64,000 bases of DNA, taken from assembly GCA_902363735.1 (NCBI GenBank), contig CABJBA010000001.1, positions 868,001 to 932,000 on the forward strand. Reading direction: 5' to 3'. The notes under the pieces are model-generated. The model saw nothing but the letters and a program-made list of their open reading frames with translations. It was not told the origin of the DNA and made no database searches. Origin of the DNA: Clostridiaceae bacterium. GTDB taxonomy: Bacteria > Bacillota > Clostridia > Lachnospirales > Lachnospiraceae. Positions 27,801 to 34,917 of the stretch are shown here, one piece after another. Each line of letters opens with the position of its first letter. Within the stretch, counting starts at the first letter, position 1. The position numbers and the translations under genes are program-made.

Positions 27801-27991
27801 AAACGCCTTCTCCTATCATAAGTATACTCGTCTGAAACTTACCCCGCCATTAAACACTGTATACTGCAAATACTACCTTTCTATTACCTTATATCATGAT
27901 ACCTCTTAATTTTGTCAATGTAAATACAAGATGGATTTTGGTCCTAAATTAGATTTGCAGGAACATTTACCGTTTATCACACAAAACTTAA

Positions 27992-28034
27992 GCCGCTGCT
28001 CACGGAGAAATCCTTCACCTGACCTTGCAGCGGC
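27992..28034 (-). terminator. Terminator after the regulator gene
   Basis: GCCGCTGC at 27992-27999 pairs with 28027-28034. The minus strand continues TTAAGTTTTG. It separates the regulator gene (ending 28059) from the EIIC gene. Confidence 0.6.
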
Positions 28035-28058
28035 CTGATTTAATCCTTATTCTATTAC

Positions 28059-29504
28059 CTACAAATGCAATTCCTCTGACTCTCCCGACATTTCAGAATC
28101 AGCAATAGCAATACTTCCAGACATCTCATCAAGATAATTTTCCCATAGCTCCAGACTGAAATCCATTAAAATCATATTATCTGCATCCAGTTCTTTTTTC
28201 AGAATATCATTGAAAATATCCGATTCAATACAATGAATTTTTTCAGATTTATATTTGCTGTCAATCATATAGATCATAGTAAAATCCTTGGAACAGAGGA
28301 TTGCTGCTTTGGGAAACTCACTGTTTACCACCCTGATTTTATCAGAACTTTGATCATTAATGAAAGTATTAAACCGGGTCAAATACGGAACCCTATCTTT
28401 AGGAAGAAAATCAATTGCACCTACAAGAGGAACAATTGCTTTACCTGTAGAGCAAAAACCAAGCATGGCATCAATCGTTACATAAAACCTCGTTTCCTTA
28501 TCCAGAATATTTTGAAAAAACAATAAAAGGCTTTTTTTAACAAATTCATCACTTTCCGCACGTTCCAATTCCTGCTCCGTAATCAGATAACCGATGGATA
28601 TAAAGTTATATACTGCATCAACCGGCATTTGCATTAACCTGGTGAAAAAGGAGGACTCGGATCTTAATGCGTCTCTGGCTTCTTTCCCATTATAACTTAT
28701 TTTTTTGGCCCCTTTTCTCATTAAAGAATTGAAAAATGAGGTCAAATACCCTTTATGAGTAATAAATGTCATAAGAGGAGTCCCATCAATCTGAAAGCTG
28801 AAAATCATAAGAAACTGTCCTTTTAAAAAGAAAAAGGTGCTGTTTATCTCCTTCTTGATTTTCCACAAAATTAAGTCCACATTTTTCTGACAATCCACAA
28901 TTGTAGAAATAGAATTAATATCATAATTTTTATCTGCATCAGAAGAATGAAGTCCGATGAATTGATTAAGTAAAATATCCTTCTGCTTCTTAGAGGTCAG
29001 AATTCTAATTCTGGACAAAATACCAGCATACATCTTATCAAACCAGGGCAGTGTGCTGTAAAATTCCATAGAAGCACCTTCCTTCCTGGTAAGGTAGTCT
29101 GACGCAAATACACAGAACATATTCAATATGGTCTTTTTTCCAAGAAAGCTGGATTCCCGTTCAGGATATCCCAGGCTCCCGTTGTTCTCTTCCTCAAAAT
29201 CCTTATCAAACACATATTCAATAGCACAGGCAAGAAATACCTCCAGTTCATACTCCGAACTAAAATCATATAATACCGGAAAAATGCGTTCAAATTTTAA
29301 ATAACAAAAGTCACTGTATAAAACTTTAGCAAAATAACCAGCAGCTAACTTACTGAATACTCTCTTTTCTTTAAAAAACGGCAGCCTTCCTCCTTTTAAG
29401 ATTTTGCTTAATCCGCTTGGCGTCATATTCATACTAAGTGCAAAATCTGTCTTTGATACCTGAGAAATATAGATAAGTTCCTCTAATAATGTGCCCGTTT
29501 TCAT
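28059..29504 (-). CDS. Uncharacterised HTH regulator divergent from the LPKTG surface proteins
   Basis: I do not recognise the family of this 481-residue protein. Residues 5-45 look like an XRE-type helix-turn-helix: an LLEELIYISQVS helix, then DFALSMNMTPSGLSKILKGG with the typical hydrophobic pattern and a Gly turn after the recognition helix. The remaining 430 residues are soluble, Phe/Ile/Lys-rich and without signal peptide, membrane helix or known sensor motif, and end in an acidic tail. The ATG at 29504 has a GGAG site nine bases upstream. The gene is transcribed away from the first giant surface protein; their promoters face each other across 255 bases, and the predicted -10 of this gene overlaps a box repeated before both surface-protein genes. 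I infer that it regulates itself and both surface proteins, in the manner of stand-alone virulence regulators such as Mga, though no homology to Mga is visible. Confidence 0.7.
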   Translation of the reverse strand: MKTGTLLEELIYISQVSKTDFALSMNMTPSGLSKILKGGRLPFFKEKRVFSKLAAGYFAKVLYSDFCYLKFERIFPVLYDFSSEYELEVFLACAIEYVFDKDFEEENNGSLGYPERESSFLGKKTILNMFCVFASDYLTRKEGASMEFYSTLPWFDKMYAGILSRIRILTSKKQKDILLNQFIGLHSSDADKNYDINSISTIVDCQKNVDLILWKIKKEINSTFFFLKGQFLMIFSFQIDGTPLMTFITHKGYLTSFFNSLMRKGAKKISYNGKEARDALRSESSFFTRLMQMPVDAVYNFISIGYLITEQELERAESDEFVKKSLLLFFQNILDKETRFYVTIDAMLGFCSTGKAIVPLVGAIDFLPKDRVPYLTRFNTFINDQSSDKIRVVNSEFPKAAILCSKDFTMIYMIDSKYKSEKIHCIESDIFNDILKKELDADNMILMDFSLELWENYLDEMSGSIAIADSEMSGESEELHL

Positions 29505-29538
29505 GCTTTTTTCTCCATTCTTTCTCTTTACGGAAATT

Positions 29539-29567
29539 ATTGTAACATCTTTTTCAATTCTTGTCTA
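29539..29567 (-). promoter_or_regulatory. Promoter of the divergent HTH regulator gene
   Basis: On the minus strand TAGACA (29567-29562) and TACAAT (29544-29539) are 17 bases apart, each a 5/6 match. The -10 overlaps the first TGTAAC box (29541-29546), so a protein bound there would block this promoter. Confidence 0.6.
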
Positions 29568-29579
29568 TTTTGATGTAAC
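29541..29579 (+). promoter_or_regulatory. Twin TGTAAC boxes, candidate operator upstream of the first surface protein
   Basis: TGTAAC followed by a T-rich tract occurs at 29541 and again at 29574, 33 bases apart (about three helical turns). The same pair with the same spacing lies before the second surface-protein gene (34701 and 34734). Relative to the predicted start of transcription the boxes sit near -90 and -57, typical positions for an activator. Confidence 0.6.
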
Positions 29580-29592
29580 TTTTTTTCTCCAA

Positions 29593-29633
29593 TTTCAAGC
29601 ACAAAAGATAGTAATCCTATATAATCGCTATAG
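29593..29633 (+). promoter_or_regulatory. Promoter of the first surface-protein gene
   Basis: A perfect TATAAT lies at 29620-29625, overlapped by the inverted repeat CTATA-N7-TATAG (29617-29633). TTTCAAGC at 29593-29600 is conserved at the same position before the second gene. No good -35 exists at 17 bases, which fits an activator-dependent promoter. The leader is about 130 bases long. Confidence 0.65.
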
Positions 29634-29690
29634 AATTCTTTATCATAGGTAAAGTCTTATGTCAATAAAGAATTACTTCAATATAAAAAA

Positions 29691-29738
29691 CAAGGCCAAA
29701 CTTAGGAAAAATAAATTATAGTACGGAAAAAGGTCTTG
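29691..29738 (+). promoter_or_regulatory. Leader hairpin before the Shine-Dalgarno of the first surface protein
   Basis: CAAGGCC (29691-29697) pairs with GGTCTTG (29732-29738), one pair being G-U, around a 34-base loop. The matching hairpin in the second gene pairs CAAAGCC with GGCTTTG, so one G-C pair has become A-U with pairing kept. It ends six bases before AAAGGAGG and may affect translation or message stability. Confidence 0.55.
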
Positions 29739-29759
29739 TAAACAAAGGAGGAATGAGAT

Positions 29760-32700
29760 TTGAAAAGAAAAAAACAAAGGAGATTTATAAGCTGGATGCT
29801 GGCTATGCTGCTTGTAATGAATGTGTTTCTTCCTGCCATCAATGTACGGGCAGAATCAGATACATTGGAAACAGGCGTACTTATAGTCAATACAGAAGAA
29901 ACCCCGGCTCCTGACCAACCGGAAGAAACTCCGGTTCCTGATCCATCGGAAGAAACTCCGGCTCCTGATCCTACAGAGGATACAGATATCATCGAGGAAA
30001 CAGAAGCCACCACAGAGGAGGTTTCTGTAGCCTCTCCCTCTGTTCCTGATAAAGTTATTGCGGATAAGAAACAGAAAGCTTCAGTTGCAGAAGTATTCAA
30101 TTCAAAAACTGTAACTGAACTTCTAAAACCTTTTTCTGCCAAAGTAATTCAAAATAATGCAGATGTCACAGAAAGTGCGGATATTGACTATAAAAAACCT
30201 CTTTCTGTTGAAATTTCATTTGATGTACCAGTATTAGGTGATTGGCTGGAAGATCCCGGAAATCCTGACCTTTATGTCAGCAAAGGGGATATTGCAACCT
30301 TTAAACTGGGAAATGGCTTTACTATTCTTGCCCCCACCTCCTTTGAATTAAATCATAAAGTAGGCCAACAAAGCTATAAAATAGGAACCTTAACTTTAGC
30401 AAAAAATTCTTTAAGCGGAGAAATGGAAGCCACTGTTGAGTTTAATGGTGACGAGGATGTTTTTAACGGTAATGAAGAGGTTGGAATACATGGTGTTACT
30501 GCAAAATTTACGGCAAATCTTCAATATGACAACAGTAATGATAACGGTAATGGAAAAGAAGACTCTGTAACTATTTTGGAGAAAACATACAAGGTAGAAG
30601 TTCCCCCTCTGGCAGTAGAGTATGAAAGGAGTAAGACAGCTTCCATCGATGCTGCAAAAAAAGAAATTGAATGGACCGTGAAGATCCGGGCATACAAAGC
30701 GACTACTCCTGAGAGCCCTGTCGATCTGTATGAGTATGTATTCTCCGATGACTTAAATACTGTAGGGGAGTTTGTACCAGGATCCGTAACTGTGAACACG
30801 GTTTCTGTGGGGGATGGATTGGTGTATGATTCTGGTAACGAAACCCTCTCCTATACCTTTCCATCAAACTCTACTGCAGAACAAACCATTGTCTTCCGGA
30901 CAAAGATTTCAGACAAGGATTTTTATTCAACTACCAGCAAGGAATTTGTTAATAACGCAACAATTAAGAAGGGAGAGGAAGAGGTAACAGTTCAAGGAAA
31001 GAAAACTTATAATCCCCCCCAATGGATAACCAAGTCCGGTAAAGAAAATCAAACCGGTGAGAACTATGATCCTCTAAACCGTACCATTACATGGTCTATT
31101 GTCATAGACACCAATGGAACTAGCCTGCCTGATGCAGTAGTTACGGATATTCTTAAACAGAATATGACCTTTAAAAGTGCAAAGCTGGAAAAATGGGATG
31201 GCAGTTCTTACTCTAATGCAGAGAAAACCTGGAACGAACCGGCTCCAGAAAATAGCAAATATGAACTGGGGAATATCTCCGGCAAATACCTTCTTACCAT
31301 CGTAGCAACTGTTCCCAACGATACAGGAGATATTACAGGTGATATTATAACGTATAATAACACTGCTGTTCTATCATGGAGCACTTATCCAGGAACCGGT
31401 GAAGGCCTGGAAGCCAAATCACCAGGAGTTGGCGTAGGTTATAATGCAATTTCCAAAAATGGAGCAGTAAAAGATGCTAAAAAGCAGCTCATTACATGGA
31501 AAATCAAGGTGGATACCAAAGGCCAGTCTTTTCCGAATCTGAAAGCATATGATCTTCTGGTTTATGGAGACAGCATTAATTTAAATGAATTCACTGATGA
31601 ACTGATTGGTATCGACACAAGCCACCTCCACCCACAGTATAATCAGAAATATGCGGACGGCTTAACCTCAACTAGCACTAATTTTAACTTAACAAAAAAG
31701 ACTCTCACCAAAAATGGGGTCGATGTTGCGGATCTATTAATATTTGAAGGCCTTAACAATCCCGGCCTGACCGATATCCAATTTGATGCCAAGGTAACAA
31801 ACCCCGACTTCTTTGCAGCAAACACTTCCAAAACTTTATGGAATACTGCCTCTCTTATCAGCGGCAACAGAGAGATAAATACAGCATCAGATGATGTCAG
31901 CTATGTCAGTCAGCTTCTAGATAAAGAAATGCTGAAACGGGGTTCTAATGCAAGCACCCTTATTGGTGCCAATAATAAGACAAGTGACATCAGTGAAGGA
32001 TTTGACTACATAGATAAATCTGCAGTTTTCCGGTTGAGTGTCAATGCAGACGGTCTTGACTGGACATCACTGAAAAATAAAGTGGATGAATCCTTAGGTG
32101 ATGTAACGATAACTGATACACTGCCAGATGACTGGGAATTTGTGAAATTTGATGATAACAGTGACTACTATATTTTTAACGGCGACGGCAATACAGAAAC
32201 TCCCACATCAGTAGTGGCTAAGGGTACTGCTCTAAATCCCGAGGATGTGACCGGCTTAAACGCCAAAATTAATGGACAATCTGCGGAATTTACCTTTTCG
32301 TCCTTAAAAACTCCATATGTGATTTTGCTAAAAGCAAGACCAACAGACGCTGCTTTAAAAACCTATTTTAGTTCCAATCAAGATACCGATCGAAAAAACG
32401 TACTGAGTCTGACAACAGAACAATGGGCCAAAGGCATTAAAGATGAACAATCTGTCAGAATAAGCAGCAAGATTATTGATAAGCTGACTCCCAATCGAAA
32501 ATCAGACGCCTTGATTGAATGGAAGGTGTTTTACAATCCATACAGCATGGATATTTCCCTTTCTGACACACCAGAAATGAAAATAGAGGATAAAATGCCA
32601 GAGGGAATGGAGTTAAAAGATGGCAGTGTCATAGTATACGAAATGCCTCTTAAGCCTGACGGCAGCCTTGATCTTACAAAGGGTACTGAAGTCCAAGACT

Positions 32701-34586
32701 CAGGAAGCTATATCGAATATTTGAATACCCAGCGCCTGTTAACTTTCCGCATTCCTGATAAGACCAAAGCCTACCAGCTGATCTACGAAACAATTATTAC
32801 CTCTGAAACAGCTGGCGAAGGATTAACGAATAAAGTTACGCTGATTGGAAGCAAGGCTAATGGTCAGGAAACAAGCAATGTTTATAACGTACAAAGTTCA
32901 GATGCCTCTGCCAGCTTAAGCTTCGGGGGATATATAAGGATTAACAAAACAGGATTAGGTGATGTTGGCCTCGATGGAGCAACATTTGAATTATTGAAAA
33001 CCGGAGAAAATGTTCCATTTCGGACTGCAACCAGTAAAAACGGCGGAAAAATACTTATGAAAGTTCTTCCTGCCGGTGAATATACTCTTATCGAAACATC
33101 TGCTCCTGCAGGCTATGTGGTATCCAAAACGACTTATAAAATAGAGATTGTTGCAGATCCCATGGGTGGCCCTCCTTCTACATGGATAAACGGAAGTAAA
33201 GCCAATGATTTAACCATTAAAAATAACACTGATGGAACTGTAGGAAGCCTGATCATCAAAAAAACCGTAGAAGGAAGCAGTGATAAAACTAGTGATGCCT
33301 TTAATTTTACAGTAACTCTAAGTGCTTCGGGAAATTATCCCTACGAAAAAAGTGATGGAACAAACGGAATCATTACAAGCGGTGATACGATTTCTTTAAA
33401 ACATGATCAGACAATCACTATATTTGATCTTCCTGTTGCAACGACCTATGAAATAGAGGAGGAAGATCTTACTTCCAAAGGATACGTAACTCCTGCTCCT
33501 CTCCTGTCTGGTACTATTACAGCTGCTGCAGCTGAGGCTCACTTCACCAACTACCAGCCAGGAAGTCTGACCATTAAAAAGCAGGTTCTCTTAGGGGATA
33601 CTAATAAGCCGTTTGAATTTACCGTAAGCTTTACAAAAGATGAAAAAGAAGATACAAATACATATGTCTACACTGGAAACGGAGGTGCTTCTGGCGGAAC
33701 TATTAAGAGCGGAGATACTCTCTCACTTTCCGACGGACAGTCCATCACTATTTCAGGTATTGGAAAGGATACCGGGTATAACATTACGGAATCAGACTAT
33801 TCTTCTGAAGGATATGAAAAACCTACTATTTCAGGTAATCCTTCTGGTAAGATATCAGCAGGTGAAGATTCTTCTGTTGCTTTTAAAAACTCCCAATCAC
33901 TCCTTGGAGGTCTGATTATCAGCAAGACGGTTATAGGAAACGGGGGAAATAAAACGAAAAAATTCACTTTTACAGTTACATTTGACACTGATGGAACCTA
34001 CGATTATGTTGGAAAGAGGGTTCCAAATGGTAAGATTAAAAGCGGTGATAAAATTGAACTTGCTGATGGACAAAGTATCTCTATCAGCGGACTGCTTCAT
34101 GGGACCCAATACACCGTTACTGAAGAGGATTATTCTTCTGATGGATATAAAACAGTATTCTCTGGCAATGAAGGGGCTATTTCTAAAGACTTAACTGCAA
34201 AAGCCGAGTTTACTAATTCAAGATATTCTTCTGGCGGCGGGAATGGAGGCGGCGGCGGAAAAACTCCGAAGCCTACTACCCCAACCCAGCCAGTTACACC
34301 AACCCCAACTCCGGAACCAGTAACTCCGGGTGAAATACCGCAAGGCTATCTGCCAGGCCCTGATGGCAATTACTACACACCCCAGCAGATATATGATATC
34401 TTTGGGGAAATCCCTCTCGGTTTTATGGTGGCACCAAACGGACAGCTTGTTCCTCTTGGCGGACTTCCAAAGACAGGAGATGATATGTTCCGCAACGTAG
34501 CTATTTTCGGACTGCTTTCCATTTCAGCACTTTTGGGCATGGCAGTTTCCGCCAATAATCTGCGAAAGAAACGTTCAGGCAAATAA
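29760..34586 (+). CDS. Giant LPKTG cell-wall-anchored surface protein with SpaA/Cna-B-type repeats (paralogue 1)
   Basis: This 1608-residue protein has a Sec signal peptide (basic start, hydrophobic core, cleavage near VRA-ES at residue 31). Then come an acidic Pro/Glu/Thr segment with three nine-residue repeats, five beta-rich adhesion-like modules (about 270-1050; each opens with a Lys-x-Gly-type strand and an aromatic-Trp strand such as ITWSIVID), and a SpaA-type domain (about 1056-1155) with RINKTG and LIETSAPAGY, where Lys and Glu could form an isopeptide bond. Three related Cna-B-like domains of the DUF7601/DUF5979 kind follow (about 1160-1488), then a Gly/Pro/Thr linker, LPKTG at 1569-1573, a hydrophobic helix and a basic tail. 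It is expected to be linked to the wall by a sortase encoded elsewhere. The start is TTG at 29760, with AAAGGAGG eight bases upstream; it aligns with the ATG start of paralogue 2. The ligand is unknown. Confidence 0.92.
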   Translation: MKRKKQRRFISWMLAMLLVMNVFLPAINVRAESDTLETGVLIVNTEETPAPDQPEETPVPDPSEETPAPDPTEDTDIIEETEATTEEVSVASPSVPDKVIADKKQKASVAEVFNSKTVTELLKPFSAKVIQNNADVTESADIDYKKPLSVEISFDVPVLGDWLEDPGNPDLYVSKGDIATFKLGNGFTILAPTSFELNHKVGQQSYKIGTLTLAKNSLSGEMEATVEFNGDEDVFNGNEEVGIHGVTAKFTANLQYDNSNDNGNGKEDSVTILEKTYKVEVPPLAVEYERSKTASIDAAKKEIEWTVKIRAYKATTPESPVDLYEYVFSDDLNTVGEFVPGSVTVNTVSVGDGLVYDSGNETLSYTFPSNSTAEQTIVFRTKISDKDFYSTTSKEFVNNATIKKGEEEVTVQGKKTYNPPQWITKSGKENQTGENYDPLNRTITWSIVIDTNGTSLPDAVVTDILKQNMTFKSAKLEKWDGSSYSNAEKTWNEPAPENSKYELGNISGKYLLTIVATVPNDTGDITGDIITYNNTAVLSWSTYPGTGEGLEAKSPGVGVGYNAISKNGAVKDAKKQLITWKIKVDTKGQSFPNLKAYDLLVYGDSINLNEFTDELIGIDTSHLHPQYNQKYADGLTSTSTNFNLTKKTLTKNGVDVADLLIFEGLNNPGLTDIQFDAKVTNPDFFAANTSKTLWNTASLISGNREINTASDDVSYVSQLLDKEMLKRGSNASTLIGANNKTSDISEGFDYIDKSAVFRLSVNADGLDWTSLKNKVDESLGDVTITDTLPDDWEFVKFDDNSDYYIFNGDGNTETPTSVVAKGTALNPEDVTGLNAKINGQSAEFTFSSLKTPYVILLKARPTDAALKTYFSSNQDTDRKNVLSLTTEQWAKGIKDEQSVRISSKIIDKLTPNRKSDALIEWKVFYNPYSMDISLSDTPEMKIEDKMPEGMELKDGSVIVYEMPLKPDGSLDLTKGTEVQDSGSYIEYLNTQRLLTFRIPDKTKAYQLIYETIITSETAGEGLTNKVTLIGSKANGQETSNVYNVQSSDASASLSFGGYIRINKTGLGDVGLDGATFELLKTGENVPFRTATSKNGGKILMKVLPAGEYTLIETSAPAGYVVSKTTYKIEIVADPMGGPPSTWINGSKANDLTIKNNTDGTVGSLIIKKTVEGSSDKTSDAFNFTVTLSASGNYPYEKSDGTNGIITSGDTISLKHDQTITIFDLPVATTYEIEEEDLTSKGYVTPAPLLSGTITAAAAEAHFTNYQPGSLTIKKQVLLGDTNKPFEFTVSFTKDEKEDTNTYVYTGNGGASGGTIKSGDTLSLSDGQSITISGIGKDTGYNITESDYSSEGYEKPTISGNPSGKISAGEDSSVAFKNSQSLLGGLIISKTVIGNGGNKTKKFTFTVTFDTDGTYDYVGKRVPNGKIKSGDKIELADGQSISISGLLHGTQYTVTEEDYSSDGYKTVFSGNEGAISKDLTAKAEFTNSRYSSGGGNGGGGGKTPKPTTPTQPVTPTPTPEPVTPGEIPQGYLPGPDGNYYTPQQIYDIFGEIPLGFMVAPNGQLVPLGGLPKTGDDMFRNVAIFGLLSISALLGMAVSANNLRKKRSGK
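29895..29975 (+). repeat. Three tandem 27-base units in the surface-protein gene
   Basis: Units start at 29895, 29922 and 29949, each encoding Glu-Glu-Thr-Pro-(Ala/Val)-Pro-Asp-x-x, followed by a partial fourth unit. They lie just after the signal peptide. In-frame units of this kind can expand or contract by recombination or slippage. Confidence 0.85.
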
Positions 34587-34616
34587 TTACTGAATACTAT
34601 TTTTATATGAATCTTA

Positions 34617-34650
34617 AGAGGAGGAAAACCATTAATTGGTTTTCCTTCTT
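34617..34650 (+). terminator. Terminator after the first surface-protein gene
   Basis: AGGAAAACCA at 34622-34631 pairs with 34637-34646, and the stem extends outward to 34617-34650 with wobble pairs. It lies 31 bases past the stop. The rest of the gap up to 34917 holds the regulatory region of the second surface-protein gene. Confidence 0.75.
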
Positions 34651-34700
34651 ACAATTTAACTTACTCTTATCTTCTATCTTTTGCTTATTTAGAAAATTCT

Positions 34701-34739
34701 GGTAACGCTTTTTTTCTTTTCGTGCAAATTTCTTGTAAC
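34701..34739 (+). promoter_or_regulatory. Twin GGTAAC/TGTAAC boxes, candidate operator upstream of the second surface protein
   Basis: GGTAAC at 34701 and TGTAAC at 34734 are 33 bases apart, exactly as before the first surface-protein gene. The second box is 46 bases from the TATAAT in both cases, so the two upstream regions align without gaps. Confidence 0.6.
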
Positions 34740-34752
34740 ATTTCTTTCTTTT

Positions 34753-34793
34753 TTTCAAGCGCAAGGCATATAATCCCTATATAATCAGTATAG
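34753..34793 (+). promoter_or_regulatory. Promoter of the second surface-protein gene
   Basis: TTTCAAGC (34753-34760), TATAAT (34780-34785) and the overlapping inverted repeat CTATA-N7-TATAG (34777-34793) occur in the same order and spacing as before the first gene. A second TATAAT at 34769-34774 is not conserved. Confidence 0.65.
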
Positions 34794-34851
34794 AATTCAA
34801 TTTGCATAGATTTAAAAGTCTTATGCAAAAGAATTACTTTATTATAGAAAG

Positions 34852-34897
34852 CAAAGCCTGAATCTTAAGGCTGAGGTAACGTGCATGAGTGGCTTTG
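34852..34897 (+). promoter_or_regulatory. Leader hairpin before the Shine-Dalgarno of the second surface protein
   Basis: CAAAGCC (34852-34858) pairs fully with GGCTTTG (34891-34897), and the stem extends four more pairs outward with one G-U. It matches the hairpin at 29691-29738 in position, and one base pair differs by a compensatory change. Confidence 0.55.
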
Positions 34898-34917
34898 TTT
34901 AAAAAGGAGGAAATAAT

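Noticed and set aside
29659..29721. Short open frame in the first surface-protein leader (20 codons), similar in KNYF...KA to a 12-codon frame at 34823-34861 in the second leader.
   Set aside because: Neither has a ribosome-binding site. The substitutions between them fall evenly over codon positions, so the similarity is explained by conserved leader DNA rather than a selected peptide.
29702..30142. Ser/Thr/Val-rich minus-strand open frame of 146 codons antisense to the first surface-protein start.
   Set aside because: Its composition is the mirror of the Glu/Pro/Thr repeats on the other strand and it has no start signals; it is a shadow frame.
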